This document shows, piece by piece, positions 44,977-54,637 of a DNA stretch of 64,000 bases (position 1 is its first letter; each line of letters opens with the position of its first letter). The notes under the pieces were generated by a model. The model worked only from the letters and a program-made list of their open reading frames with translations, had not been told where the DNA came from and ran no database searches. Position numbers and translations under genes: made by a program. The DNA comes from Mesorhizobium sp. CA8 (GTDB lineage: Bacteria; Pseudomonadota; Alphaproteobacteria; Rhizobiales; Rhizobiaceae), in assembly GCF_020164955.1 (NCBI RefSeq), contig NZ_JAIUHG010000020.1:60074-124073 (forward strand), written 5' to 3'.

Positions 44977-45741
44977 ATGAACGAAGAACTGTGGCGGAAA
45001 GAGTTCAGTTTTGACGATTTTTCTCCGCCTTTCCCGTGCCCTCGTTGTTCAAGCAAGCTTCGACTGAGGAAGGATACTCTCAAGGTTCTTGAAACCGGAT
45101 ACTCCAAAGCGGCTAGAGCGACGCCTGATTGGGAGCCGGATTGGTCAACACAGCGGTTTGTCTGCTTTTTGGAATGCGGAAATAACTCTTGCACCGAGAT
45201 CATCGCCGTCTCGGGTGAGACTGGAACGCAAGAGAAGTTTATCAAAGAGGTAAACACCTGGGGCATGGTTTCGACTCTGTTGCCAAAGTCGTTGTTTCCC
45301 GCTCCACCGATTATCGCGGTTTCAAAAAAACTTTCCGATGTGACCTCAACGCATCTTTGGGCATCTTTCGGACTCTTTTGGTCCGACGAAGCGTCCGCTG
45401 CCAACAGACTTCGGGTGGCCGTAGAAAGCCTACTCGACGACCTGAACATTCCAAAGACAACCATCAACACCAAAAAGAAACGCGTCCCTCTGTCACTCGC
45501 GTCCAGAATTGACAAGCTAGAGGCGAAGAAAAAAGGTCACAAGGATGCGTTAGATGCTCTCCGGTGGATCGGCAATCACGCCAGCCACTCGGGGATGACA
45601 TCTACGGAAGTGCTGCTTGCGGGGTTCGAGCTGTTCGAGGGGGTCGTTGCCGAGCTTATTGACAAGAAATCAGCCGCCAAAGCCGCTATGGCGAAGTTGC
45701 TTATCAAGAGCAAGGGCAAGACGAAGTCTTCATCAACGTAG
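44977..45741 (+). CDS. DUF4145 domain protein
   Basis: About 254 residues from ATG 44977 (GTG at 44968 is possible). The N-terminus has a zinc-binding-like CPRCSSKL and later LECGNNSC. The middle (VSKKLSDVTSTHLWASFGLF, then EASAANRLRVAVESLLDDL) and C-terminus (DALRWIGNHASHSG) match the DUF4145 pattern, a helical domain often found alone or next to restriction and defence genes. Codon use is AT-richer than in the trb genes. It is a single-gene unit. Biochemical function unknown. Confidence 0.75.
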   Translation: MNEELWRKEFSFDDFSPPFPCPRCSSKLRLRKDTLKVLETGYSKAARATPDWEPDWSTQRFVCFLECGNNSCTEIIAVSGETGTQEKFIKEVNTWGMVSTLLPKSLFPAPPIIAVSKKLSDVTSTHLWASFGLFWSDEASAANRLRVAVESLLDDLNIPKTTINTKKKRVPLSLASRIDKLEAKKKGHKDALDALRWIGNHASHSGMTSTEVLLAGFELFEGVVAELIDKKSAAKAAMAKLLIKSKGKTKSSST

Positions 45742-46479
45742 TTCGGTCACTTGCGCCTCCTTGAGCAAAACCGGGACGTACGCGTCTGCGCCTGCCCGCC
45801 CCTGATAAGCTCAAGGGTTAGGTGGAATTGGGACTGTGATGACTGGGGGATTCTGTCCGCTTTCGCCTCCTGCAGCCTTTAACGCGGTAAGCACTCGGTT
45901 TGGCGGTGGTCTGCCGAATCACATCTGGAAAGCTTGGCGACTTCCGGGTATCTGCGTCATCTCGGAGTCCATCGCCGATCAAACCTTGGCGATCAGCGAA
46001 TTCGGTTTCGGTGGCTGGGCGTCCGTGGTTTGAACCTATGGCCAACTCTTGACGCCGAGGCGATGGAGACTTCGGTAAGTAGCTGGCTGGTTGCTCGCGG
46101 AAGCATACGGAAGGATACGGGAAGCTTCGTGATTTTGGCCCACGAAAAACGCAATGAAATCAATACCCATGCCGCATCCTCCGGGCCCACCACATTATAA
46201 ATATCAATGGGTTACACCAAAATCCTCAGATTTTAGTGTGCCATTGCAAGTGGTTAGCTCGGCAGGCCTGCTCAATTGTCGTTTCGGTTGTCGAATTCCT
46301 TCTTGTTATCGCACCAGCAACACTTAACGCAGAGCTTCTAGGTCGAACAGTGCTTTGATCGATAGCTGCGGTGGGGTGCGGCGAAGGCGTACGAATAGGG
46401 AGGTCCGTTAGGCGTCGGGTTGATAGGGGAAGCGATTTCGATGACACCAGCAGGCCTTCGCATGAAGGTCCGGGCGAGC
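45742..46479. other. Gap holding an att-like repeat
   Basis: About 740 bases between convergent genes. The right half contains the repeat at 46104-46213, including a 17-base tRNA-3'-end-like core at 46176-46192. No intact gene is visible; the short frames have no recognisable product. Confidence 0.45.
46104..46213. repeat. Att-like direct repeat, left copy
   Basis: About 110 bases match 62364-62473 in the same orientation. The 17-base core ATCCTCCGGGCCCACCA (46176-46192) is identical in both copies and looks like the 3' end of a tRNA (acceptor strand plus CCA). On the minus strand both copies read VGPED, then FSWAKI and PVSFRM, the run-on end of an integrase frame. This is the expected structure of an attachment site formed at a tRNA gene. 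The tRNA body itself is not here. Confidence 0.7.
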
Positions 46480-48825
46480 TCACGCCGCTTCCCAAACCTG
46501 GTTCAGAATTCGCGCAGCGAGTGCTGCCTTGTCTTGGGGTAGAAAGCGCCCGTAGTGGTGGGCGACCATGTCGGGCGTGTCCTGGATGGCATAGCTGGCC
46601 TGCTCGTAGGAGCCCGTCTGCTTTAGAATATGCGTCGCCAGGACGTCACGCACATTATGCGGTCCGTGGGGTAGAAGACCGGCAATAGCGCCTCGCTTCG
46701 TGTAAGGATTGTAGATCCCATAGCGCTGGATCGTCAGCCGCCAAGCCTCGTAGAAGGTGTTCTGATCGTAGCTGGCATCCCTGCTCGTTGTCTTCACCGT
46801 CTTGACGAAGAAGGTGCCCGGATCATCGGTTCCTGCGAGGAGCACGCGTCGGTGTCGATCGATATACGCTTGGATCTTTTCGTAGAGGCCGCCAAGGTTG
46901 GGAAGGATCAGGCGGAATGGCTTGTTGCCGAAATAGGATGAGTTGGCGTTCTTGAACGCAACCGACGGGATCAAAACCTCCCAGCCCTTGTCGCGGTCGC
47001 TCCAACGGATTTCACCACGTTTCATGTCGGCGAGTTGGCGTTCCGATCGCGGCAAATGGCCCCGCTCGCAAACCATGAGCTGGCGAAGATTCTTTTGACG
47101 AAGCCCCAAATGCAGTCCCAGGCGTAACATTAAGAACGAGCGCACATTTTCAGCCGCGGGGCGCCGATAAAGGCGTTCGTCAGGCATCAGCCGCAGAATC
47201 TCCTCAGTGATCTTGCGATACTCGCCGACCGGGCTGTCGGCCTCCAGGACCGGCATGATTGGTTCGAAGGGATCGCGATGGACGCGCGCGACGCGCTGAA
47301 TTTCTTTCACGCGCGACGAAGCATGCTTGAAATACACGTCGCAAGCGTCGTCCCAGTCAGCCTTAGCCCTATCGATGTCCATCCGGGAGACGAGACCGGC
47401 AATGGGATGGAGCCGCGCTGCGAGATTCGCGTGCTGGCGAAGCCAACCGGTGTCCTTGCGGGTGAGGGCAAGCGAGATGCGCAGCATGTCGATTTCCCAG
47501 GTCGTGTAGAATCCGCGCCGCCGTTCGCGCCATTGTACGTACCAATCCCAGACCGATGGGAAGACCAGCAGGCCGAATGTGAGATGTTGCGTAGGGACGC
47601 CGTAGCCGCGAACATTGCCTCGCGGATGAGCGGCCAAGGCTCCGAACATAAGACCCAGATGCTCGATCTTCTGCGACGCGGTCTCTTCGCCCCAAACGCC
47701 GTTGCGTTGAAGGCCGAAGGCGGTCAAGGTCGCCGTCTTAAACCGGATCAGGTCGGCCATTTCCATGGCGAGCATCGGCGGCGCGTCGATCACGCCCGAG
47801 ATCAGGTCGGGATCGGTAAATGGGGTGGCTTCGATCTCATTGGCGCCGTCTACATGGTCGCCATCGTTGGCGGCGGCTGCCTGTCCATAGGTGACGCCGG
47901 GAAAACGGATGGCGTATCGCTGCTTCAGGGCAGCTGCTTGGAAGCGCCTGTAATCCGTCGAACCGCTGACGATGACACGCCGGACCCATTCGAGGATCTC
48001 TTCCTGCTCTTCTCGTGGACGGTAGTTGAAATCGTCCGGGAGATGCCAGGCAAGCCTCCGCCTTTCGGCAGGTCCGATGTCATCAAGAATGTGACCCGAG
48101 ACAGAACGTGTTGGGTGCGGAAGCGTTGCTTTAAAATATCCCTCCGGCAGCCGGTAGCGTCGCTCGATGCGGCCGAGTAATTCCATGCTAGCGACGCTTC
48201 GCGGCGCCTTCGAACCTTGCAGCCAATGGCGGATGGTTGAATGATCGAATGTCTCGCCGTCCCGAACGACGGCGCGATGGAGATGCCAGTAGCTGTCGCC
48301 ATGGCGACGCATATGCAGTTTCAGGGCTTCCTGAAATGTCGGCGGATCAATCCATTGATCGAAGAGGGGCGTCGGAAATTCCTCGATGACGCGAGGCTTC
48401 GTCCCAGGCTTCTGTCGATTGAGTTTTCGCGAAGCTAGCTCCTGTTTCGGCGCCTCGCTTGGCTGACCAATCGGTGGCCGGCCGGGTGATCGTTTACCCC
48501 TATCGCTTCGAGCCCGACCGGGCACTTCTGCAGAGTGCAATCGAGGGGAGGGGGTGGCAGGTTTGGGTCCGTCTTTCAGGGCGCGCGCAATAGCGTCAAG
48601 CCCCGGCTCGATAGCTTTCCGTGCGCGGGCCAATGCGTCTGTGTCGACGGTGCAGTGAGAGGCGATTTCATTCCAGTCGTAGACACGGCCCTTGCGGGGC
48701 GGCTGCCGACGCTGTGCAATCAGATCCAGCATATACTCCCGCACGCGCTCAGCCTCATGAGGCGGCAGAACGCTGGAGACACGGAGGCGGCAGAAATCGG
48801 ATATCTTACGCGAAAGCAGTTTCAT
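46480..48825 (-). CDS. Very large tyrosine-recombinase-like protein
   Basis: About 781 residues from ATG 48825; the frame is open to a TTG at 48909 and no start has a clear Shine-Dalgarno. The C-terminal third carries recombinase-like motifs: LGLHLGLRQKNLRQL (first Arg), HNVRDVLATHI (HxxR) and TPDMVAHHYGRFL (His and nucleophile Tyr). The N-terminal 450 residues are unusual for an integrase, with a Lys/Pro-rich linker (PGRARSDRGKRSPGRPPIGQ) and a helical part that has HTH-like patches (DHSTIRHWLQGSKAPRSV). It ends beside the left att-like repeat, so it may act on that or a related site. A non-catalytic DNA-binding role is the alternative. Confidence 0.65.
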   Translation of the reverse strand: MKLLSRKISDFCRLRVSSVLPPHEAERVREYMLDLIAQRRQPPRKGRVYDWNEIASHCTVDTDALARARKAIEPGLDAIARALKDGPKPATPSPRLHSAEVPGRARSDRGKRSPGRPPIGQPSEAPKQELASRKLNRQKPGTKPRVIEEFPTPLFDQWIDPPTFQEALKLHMRRHGDSYWHLHRAVVRDGETFDHSTIRHWLQGSKAPRSVASMELLGRIERRYRLPEGYFKATLPHPTRSVSGHILDDIGPAERRRLAWHLPDDFNYRPREEQEEILEWVRRVIVSGSTDYRRFQAAALKQRYAIRFPGVTYGQAAAANDGDHVDGANEIEATPFTDPDLISGVIDAPPMLAMEMADLIRFKTATLTAFGLQRNGVWGEETASQKIEHLGLMFGALAAHPRGNVRGYGVPTQHLTFGLLVFPSVWDWYVQWRERRRGFYTTWEIDMLRISLALTRKDTGWLRQHANLAARLHPIAGLVSRMDIDRAKADWDDACDVYFKHASSRVKEIQRVARVHRDPFEPIMPVLEADSPVGEYRKITEEILRLMPDERLYRRPAAENVRSFLMLRLGLHLGLRQKNLRQLMVCERGHLPRSERQLADMKRGEIRWSDRDKGWEVLIPSVAFKNANSSYFGNKPFRLILPNLGGLYEKIQAYIDRHRRVLLAGTDDPGTFFVKTVKTTSRDASYDQNTFYEAWRLTIQRYGIYNPYTKRGAIAGLLPHGPHNVRDVLATHILKQTGSYEQASYAIQDTPDMVAHHYGRFLPQDKAALAARILNQVWEAA

Positions 48826-49257
48826 ATTCGAAATTTCAGGCACTGATAGCAGCATTGGGAGAGAAGCGGGGGCGGCCAATAGCCGATTCTTTCGGTTTGG
48901 CGTCGTCAAAATTTGCCAGGCAGCGTCCTAGGGTCGAAGCCGTTTCCAGCGATTTTTGCTAAGATGCTCCGCTCAATGCGGGGCGACGACCGGTTCTTGA
49001 TGGCTACCTCAACCGCAGGCGCGCTCCCGGCAGCGGGTTTTCGTCCTTAGGCCCCAATCGAGACCTTCGATCCCTTGGTACCGGTGTCGGCGCCGGCGCG
49101 AAGGTGGCATTGGCGACAAATTCGTCCGACGGTGAGGACGAAATCAGCCATGCGCCCAAGGACGGCTGCACTCAAACAGAGGACAGACACGACACGATTG
49201 GCGAATGTCGATGCCGGTGGTCGCTTCCCGGCAACCAATTCTATCATAAAGAAATAA

Positions 49258-49285
49258 CCGTCCCGGTCTAACCGGAACGGTTTTT
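49258..49285 (+). terminator. Rho-independent terminator-like hairpin
   Basis: A 10-base arm (CCGTCCCGGT) and its near-complement (ACCGGAACGG, one mismatch) surround a three-base loop, followed by TTTTT. It is well formed, but no confident gene ends directly upstream on the plus strand. Confidence 0.6.
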
Positions 49286-49305
49286 GCTTTGAGAGGCGCG
49301 AGTGA

Positions 49306-49451
49306 CCTTTGATACACATGAAGCTGGTGAGGCGGGTTGCTAAAACTGTTGCACTCGGTGATTGTGCCCTTATAGAGGCCGCCGAGAGAAAGTGTTGCGG
49401 CATGCTAGAATGGGTCACGTGAAGCGGCCACTTTGCGCCTGATGTCGGTCG
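49306..49451. repeat. Diverged direct repeat, copy B
   Basis: The second copy of the ~142-base sequence at 39022-39163, in the same orientation, starting CCTTTGATACACATGAAGCT. The copies have many substitutions and a short insertion here. No coding potential is evident. Confidence 0.8.
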
Positions 49452-49536
49452 TACGGAAAGGTTCGGATTGAAATGTAAGCGGACAACGCCCACGGGCATC
49501 GGCTGCATTTGCCGCACGTTTTTGGATGTGGCTGGA

Positions 49537-49923
49537 CTAGACGTCCCGTTGCAGCATTCGTTCAAGGCCGCTACGCAGCGCATCGGGCTGCACTGGCTTG
49601 CTGAGCAGAAGGAAGTCTTTGAAGTCCGCCCGAAGCTGGCTGGCCGCATATCCGCTGACGAACGCAAAGGGAATGCCCTTTGCCAGTAGGCTCTCCGCGA
49701 TGGGATATGACGTCTCTCCCCCCAGATTGACGTCAAGAAGGGCTCCATCGACTGTCGTTTGCTCAATGAGCTCAAGGGCCAGCGAGACGGAAAGCGCCGG
49801 TCCGACTACCTGATATCCCGCCGCCGCCAATTCGTCGGCCAGGTCCATGGCAACAAGCCACTCATCCTCGACGATCAGGACAGTAAATTGCCGCAGCCTG
49901 CCATCTTTTTCACCCTCTGCCAT
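49537..49923 (-). CDS. Single-domain response regulator
   Basis: A 128-residue receiver (REC) protein. FTVLIVEDEWLVAMDLADEL gives the acidic pocket (E19, D20), the phospho-acceptor is the Asp in GALLDVNLGG, and FVSGY and LLSKP supply the conserved Ser and Lys. There is no output domain. It starts 19 bases after the stop of the CheB-CheR-HWE kinase, so it is very likely that kinase's partner. It resembles the FixJ-unrelated single-REC regulators often paired with HWE kinases in rhizobia. A role as phosphate sink or protein-protein switch is inferred. Confidence 0.9.
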   Translation of the reverse strand: MAEGEKDGRLRQFTVLIVEDEWLVAMDLADELAAAGYQVVGPALSVSLALELIEQTTVDGALLDVNLGGETSYPIAESLLAKGIPFAFVSGYAASQLRADFKDFLLLSKPVQPDALRSGLERMLQRDV

Positions 49924-49942
49924 TGGTCCATCACTTTTAGCC

Positions 49943-52900
49943 TTACAGCGGAAAGCTCAATTCAAGAACAAATCCTCCTGGGGGAAACCTTAGGTCCAAC
50001 TCGCCGCCCAATTGTTGTTTCACCTGTCCCTCGACCAGAACAAGGCCGAAGCCCTTTCGTTCCGGCGCTTGGACTTTGGGGCCGCCTTTTTCGATCCATT
50101 GAAGCCGGATGCGTCCGTGCTCATGCTTCCAATTCACAGAGACACCGCCGGTCTCGTTCGATAGAGCACCGTATTTGGCTGCGTTTGTCGCAATTTCATG
50201 AATCACCATGCCCAGCGAAAGCGCGTGCTGCGGCGCAAGGGCGACCTCGGCCCCATCCAGCTCCAGGCGCTCCACGCCGAACGTCTCAGCCTCCGCACGG
50301 ACGAGATCCCGGATCGACACCTTCGTCCAGTCGGCCTCGGACAGAAGCGAATAGGCGCGGGCCATCCCATGTAAGCGACCAATCAGGGTGTCCGAAAATT
50401 GCTCTAGGGAGGGCGCCGTCTTGCGTGTGCTCTTTGCAATGCTGATGACCACCGCGAGCATATTCTTGACCCGGTGGTTCAATTCCGAAATCAGAACCTT
50501 CTGCTGTTGCTCCGCTCGCACGAGCGAGGCGACGTCTACGATGGTGATGACGACACCCCCGACCTCCTCATCGTGGTTGCGGTATGGAGCGAGGCGCACA
50601 AGGTAGTGCGTTCCGCTGTCTTCAGCGGAAAGCTGGCGTTCGATGCCTTCGCCTGAGCGAAAGACCTTGCGCACCTGCGTCTCGAGATCGGGATACTGCA
50701 ACGCCCCCGCCAATTCGGTCAGGGGCCTTCCGATGTCCGCCTGACGCAGGCCGAAGAAATCGGCCGCGGCGGGAGTAAAGTTACGAATCACGAGATTGCC
50801 GTCGAGGAATACCGTGGCGATCTGCGTGGCGGCGTACAGGTTCCTCAGATCGGTGTTCGCGCGGTCGAGATCCTCAACGCTGCTCGCTAGTTCTGCGTTG
50901 ATCGTCGTCAGTTCCTCGTTGAGCGACTGCATCTCCTCCTTGGAGGCCTCAAGCTCTTCGTTCGTCGACTGAGCCTCCTCGTTGACGGAAACCAGTTCTT
51001 CGTTGGACGACTTAAGCTCCTCAATGGCGGTCTCGTATTCCTCGATTGTGGATTGGAGACGTTCGCGCAACTCCCGCAACTCGCCTTCCGCCACAGCCTC
51101 CGCTTCTTCTGCTTGCCGTTCCGCGCCTTCGACCGTGGACGGGTGCCGCCAGCGCCCGACCGGCGTGAACAACACAAGAAACAGCGATTCACGCCCTTTA
51201 GGCCCGTCTAGAGGCTCTATCGTTAAGTCGGTGATGTTGCCGCTCTCGCTGTTCTGGTCGAGCATCAACACCTGACGGCTGGCGGAGCGTCCTGTTTCCA
51301 TTGCCTGACGCAGAGCTGCCCGAAGATCAGCCCGCAGCTCGCGCCGTGCCAGATCGAACAGGTGCCGGTTGGGCACGCCCTTGGGCATCCCGAGGAAGCG
51401 GTCGGTGTTCGACGAATAGTGGAGGATCTCTCCATCGTGGGTAATCACTACATGCGCCGGCGCATGCCGTTCGAGAACCTGCAACTCGGCCCGCTGGCGC
51501 AGCTGGACGCCGTTTGCATCAAATTGGTCACGGTCAGACGTAACGCCCCGCTGCCGCAGGCCTGAATGGTCTACGGCCATTGGTAGACGGCGCAACCGCG
51601 ATACGCCGCCATGGTCGCGGGCCTGGAAGATGCGGTTTTGCTTGTCGAGCGGCGCAAACAAATCGGCGTGCCGGGCGACGCCTTCAGAGGTACCGAGGAA
51701 GAGATAGCCCCCTGGCTTGAGCGCGTAATGAAAAGTCGGGATGACCTGACTCTGGAGTTCACCGCCGAGGTAGATCAACAGATTCCGGCAGGAGACGAGG
51801 TCCATGCGCGAGAACGGCGGATCGGAGATGACGTTGTGTGGAGAAAAGATGCAGATCTCGCGCACATCCTTGGAGACGACATAACTGACGCCGTCGCGGC
51901 GGAAGAAGCGCTTGAGCCTCTCGGGATTCATGTCTGCCAAAAGGGCGGGCGGGTAGCGTCCAGCCCGTGCGACCGACAGCGCCTCCTCATCGATATCCGT
52001 GGCAAAGATCTGAACCCGGGGCGTGATCTCGAGTCCCTCCATCTGCTCGCGCATCAAAATGCCCAGCGAGTAGACTTCTTCGCCGGTGGCGCATCCGGGC
52101 ACCCACAGCCGGATCGTTTCGTCGGCACCGCGCCCCTCAAACAGCCGCGGCAGGACTTGTTCCTCCAGTGCTGAGAAGGCATCGTTGTCGCGGAAGAAAT
52201 TGGTGACATTGATGAGCAGGTCCCGGAACAGCGCCAGCACCTCGGAAGGGTCATCGTGGAGGCGCTGCTGGTAGGCCTCGAGCGTTTGCAAGTGAACAAC
52301 CTTCATCCGTCTGGCGACACGGCGCATAAAGGTCCGAGGCTTATATCCGGAAAAGTCGTGTCCCGCGTGGCTGCGCAGCAGGCTCGAAATCTCTTTTTGA
52401 ACGCGCTGAACTTCGTCGCGTTGTCGGTCCTGTTGATGATTGATGAGACCATCGAATGCGCTGAGGCTGTCCCGGATCTGGAGCAGTCGTTCAGGCATAT
52501 GCTCGACCGGCTCGGCAAAGTCGATCAGACCGCTTGCCATGGCGCTGGCGGGCATTTCCGGATTTCGCGGACCCGAACCATCTTGCGCCTGCGCCATGGT
52601 AATGCCGCCGCTCTCCTTGATCGCCTTGACCCCCAGCGTTCCATCGGAATCGCCACCGGAGAGCACGATGCCAACTGCATTCTCGCCCTGATCTTGGGCC
52701 AACGAGGCGAAGAGTATATCGATCGGCTTGCGTTCCCGGTGCACCGGATCGTCGTCTGTCAGCCGCAGTCTGCCATCCCTAACCGTCAGGATCTTGCCCT
52801 CGGGCATGACGTGTACCGTGTTCGCCCGCAGCTCCGCCCCCTCTTCGGCAACAAGAACGGAAATCGCGGTATAACGGCCGATGACCTCGTGCAGCAAGCT

Positions 52901-53041
52901 ACGCCGTTCGGGGCTGAGATGGGTCACAATGATAAACGCCATCCCGCTATCGTTGGGAAGTTCTCGAAAAAAGCCCTCAAGTGCCGGAATACCCCCAGCC
53001 GAGGCGCCGATACCTACGATGAGGGGGGTCTGCAATGTCAT
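49943..53041 (-). CDS. CheB-CheR-PAS-HWE histidine kinase fusion
   Basis: A 1032-residue hybrid. Residues 1-190 form a CheB methylesterase domain (S14 in GIGASAGG, H41 in VTHLSPERR, D133 in GGDSDGT). About 215-480 is a CheR methyltransferase (SGYKPRTFMRRVARRM; LWVPGCATGEEVYSLG as SAM site). Then come a PAS-like segment, a long Glu-rich coiled coil (about 650-720), a second PAS (TQIATVFLDGNLVIRNFTPA), and an HWE/HisKA_2 kinase with the phospho-His in ISELNHRVKNMLAVV and N box HEIATNAAKYGAL. Fusions of this plan are known in alphaproteobacteria and sense unknown signals. The response regulator gene follows 19 bases later. Soluble: no membrane helix seen. Confidence 0.93.
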   Translation of the reverse strand: MTLQTPLIVGIGASAGGIPALEGFFRELPNDSGMAFIIVTHLSPERRSLLHEVIGRYTAISVLVAEEGAELRANTVHVMPEGKILTVRDGRLRLTDDDPVHRERKPIDILFASLAQDQGENAVGIVLSGGDSDGTLGVKAIKESGGITMAQAQDGSGPRNPEMPASAMASGLIDFAEPVEHMPERLLQIRDSLSAFDGLINHQQDRQRDEVQRVQKEISSLLRSHAGHDFSGYKPRTFMRRVARRMKVVHLQTLEAYQQRLHDDPSEVLALFRDLLINVTNFFRDNDAFSALEEQVLPRLFEGRGADETIRLWVPGCATGEEVYSLGILMREQMEGLEITPRVQIFATDIDEEALSVARAGRYPPALLADMNPERLKRFFRRDGVSYVVSKDVREICIFSPHNVISDPPFSRMDLVSCRNLLIYLGGELQSQVIPTFHYALKPGGYLFLGTSEGVARHADLFAPLDKQNRIFQARDHGGVSRLRRLPMAVDHSGLRQRGVTSDRDQFDANGVQLRQRAELQVLERHAPAHVVITHDGEILHYSSNTDRFLGMPKGVPNRHLFDLARRELRADLRAALRQAMETGRSASRQVLMLDQNSESGNITDLTIEPLDGPKGRESLFLVLFTPVGRWRHPSTVEGAERQAEEAEAVAEGELRELRERLQSTIEEYETAIEELKSSNEELVSVNEEAQSTNEELEASKEEMQSLNEELTTINAELASSVEDLDRANTDLRNLYAATQIATVFLDGNLVIRNFTPAAADFFGLRQADIGRPLTELAGALQYPDLETQVRKVFRSGEGIERQLSAEDSGTHYLVRLAPYRNHDEEVGGVVITIVDVASLVRAEQQQKVLISELNHRVKNMLAVVISIAKSTRKTAPSLEQFSDTLIGRLHGMARAYSLLSEADWTKVSIRDLVRAEAETFGVERLELDGAEVALAPQHALSLGMVIHEIATNAAKYGALSNETGGVSVNWKHEHGRIRLQWIEKGGPKVQAPERKGFGLVLVEGQVKQQLGGELDLRFPPGGFVLELSFPL

Positions 53042-53556
53042 AAGCTTAATCTAGCGCTGTGCAATGACACCGACAACGGAGGCGTCGCCGATTGTCGAGG
53101 CACATGCGCATCCCACCTTAGTCGCTGAAAGAACTGATGTAATCGGCGAGCGGTTTCTATTTCTAGCGGCTTTTGGGCCCGATGCACGAAATGACCAGCT
53201 TCTACACTCTTCTGTTGTCGCCGGTACCCTTTGGAAGAACGCGAGCGGGTTTGATTTCGATCAGTTGGCATCTTCCATGCAGGCGTTGATTTCATGGCTC
53301 TCTTGCCGCACCAGCGCGCAGTGCGGCCGAAGTTGCCAACCTAAGGTTGTTTCCCCAAACCGCTGCTTTCGTCGATTGCCTTCAAGACCTGCCGCTCCGG
53401 CCATGATCCGACGGTCAGCACGCCGTCACGCCCGTCTAAGGATGCTGTTGGCGCTTGCGAAAGTCTGCTCCCCGAACGACTGTGCTGGAAGACGGGTTTG
53501 CTCTTGAATGGCTATCGACCGAGGCCGTCTTGAGTTCCTAAAAAGCAACGGAATTG
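53042..53556. other. Intergenic region
   Basis: About 515 bases between two minus-strand genes. It should hold the kinase promoter. A 147-codon plus-strand frame has no recognisable product. I see nothing else. Confidence 0.4.
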
Positions 53557-54558
53557 CTACCTGACCTTGATGACGACCTTGCCTTTTGCCCTCCCGGTCT
53601 CGACGTAAGCCAATGCCTCGTTGGTCTGTTCGAATGGGAAAATCCGATCGACGACTGGGCGTATGACGCCGGATTCCATCAGCGACGTGATCTTGCCCAA
53701 CTGATCACCCTGCGCTCGCATGAACAGGAACGAATAGCCGACACCGGCGCGTTTGGCCCTGCGGCGTATGCCGTGGCTCAGCAGGCGCAGGACCAGTTTA
53801 AGGACTACGTTGAGGCCCTTTTCACTGGCGAATTCAGGATCTGGCGGACCGGAGATGGAGATCAGCCTGCCGCCCGGCTTCAGCACATGCAGGGATTTTT
53901 CGAGCGTTTTGGCGTCCTGGCTGTTCAGGACGACGTCGTAGCCCTGCAAGACTTTTTCGAAATCGTCTTTCTTATAGTCGACGACGATATCAGCGCCGAG
54001 ACTCTTGGCCAGATCGGTGCTCGCCGCGCTTGCTGTTGTCGCGACCGTCGCGCCAAGATGCTTGGCCAGCTGGATGGCGAAGGTCCCGACACCGCCGGAG
54101 CCGGCCTGGATGAAGACTTTCTGGCCCTTCTTCAGGTTGGCTTTTTCGACCAGCACCTGCCAGGCCGTGAGGCCGACAAGCGGCACCGATGCGGCCTCTT
54201 CCATGCTAAGGTTTTTTGGCTTCAGCGCCACATCGGCTTCATTCATGGCTATGGATTGAGCGAATGTCCCGACCCGGCCATCGCGCGGCCGCGCATAGAC
54301 TTCGTCGCCGGGTTTGAATCGGCGGACTTTCGATCCGACCCGGACGACTATGCCTGCCACGTCGTGGCCTAGGATGAAGGGCGCGCGATAGGGCAGGATA
54401 GGTTTGAACTCTCCGTCCCGGATCTTGATATCCAGAAGGTTCACGCCGGCGGCGTGGATCGCGACCAGGACATCGTTATCCTGCAGATCCGGCTCGGGCA
54501 CCTCGGCAAGCCGCAATGTGCCCTTCTTTCCATATTTGTCGACGACAAAGGCTTTCAT
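53557..54558 (-). CDS. NADP-dependent MDR-family oxidoreductase
   Basis: A 333-residue medium-chain dehydrogenase/reductase of the zinc-less quinone-oxidoreductase group. The N-terminal GroES-like domain has HAAGVNLLDIKIRDG and LGHDVAGIVVRVG. The Rossmann motif is IQAGSGGVGTFAIQLAKHLG. The catalytic-zinc Cys of alcohol dehydrogenases is absent. Length and plan are normal. It lies 80 bases downstream of an SDR gene on the same strand, next to a divergent TetR regulator, so the pair is probably one regulated unit that reduces toxic enones or quinones. Confidence 0.92.
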   Translation of the reverse strand: MKAFVVDKYGKKGTLRLAEVPEPDLQDNDVLVAIHAAGVNLLDIKIRDGEFKPILPYRAPFILGHDVAGIVVRVGSKVRRFKPGDEVYARPRDGRVGTFAQSIAMNEADVALKPKNLSMEEAASVPLVGLTAWQVLVEKANLKKGQKVFIQAGSGGVGTFAIQLAKHLGATVATTASAASTDLAKSLGADIVVDYKKDDFEKVLQGYDVVLNSQDAKTLEKSLHVLKPGGRLISISGPPDPEFASEKGLNVVLKLVLRLLSHGIRRRAKRAGVGYSFLFMRAQGDQLGKITSLMESGVIRPVVDRIFPFEQTNEALAYVETGRAKGKVVIKVR

Positions 54559-54637
54559 CTGTTCACTTTCTGAAATGGCTTTCGATGACCCATGAGACGA
54601 GCCGGAGTTCCTGAGCTGGCAGACCTTGTTGGGCCGT

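Larger units (their letters stand above)
48910..49536. other. Gap with terminator-like hairpin and repeat copy B
   Basis: About 630 bases. It contains a hairpin with T-run (49258-49285) and repeat copy B (49306-49451). A 60-codon plus-strand frame (49075-49257) ends immediately before the hairpin, but the product is not recognisable. No other gene is seen. Confidence 0.45.

Noticed and set aside
46104..46213. A complete tRNA gene at the att-like core
   Set aside because: Only the acceptor-end-like 17 bases are present; the upstream sequence does not form tRNA arms.
47278..48180. 300-codon plus-strand frame inside the large recombinase
   Set aside because: Antisense shadow without domain features.
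49047..49775. 242-codon minus-strand frame overlapping the response regulator
   Set aside because: Overlaps the receiver gene in another frame and repeat copy B; product is not recognisable.
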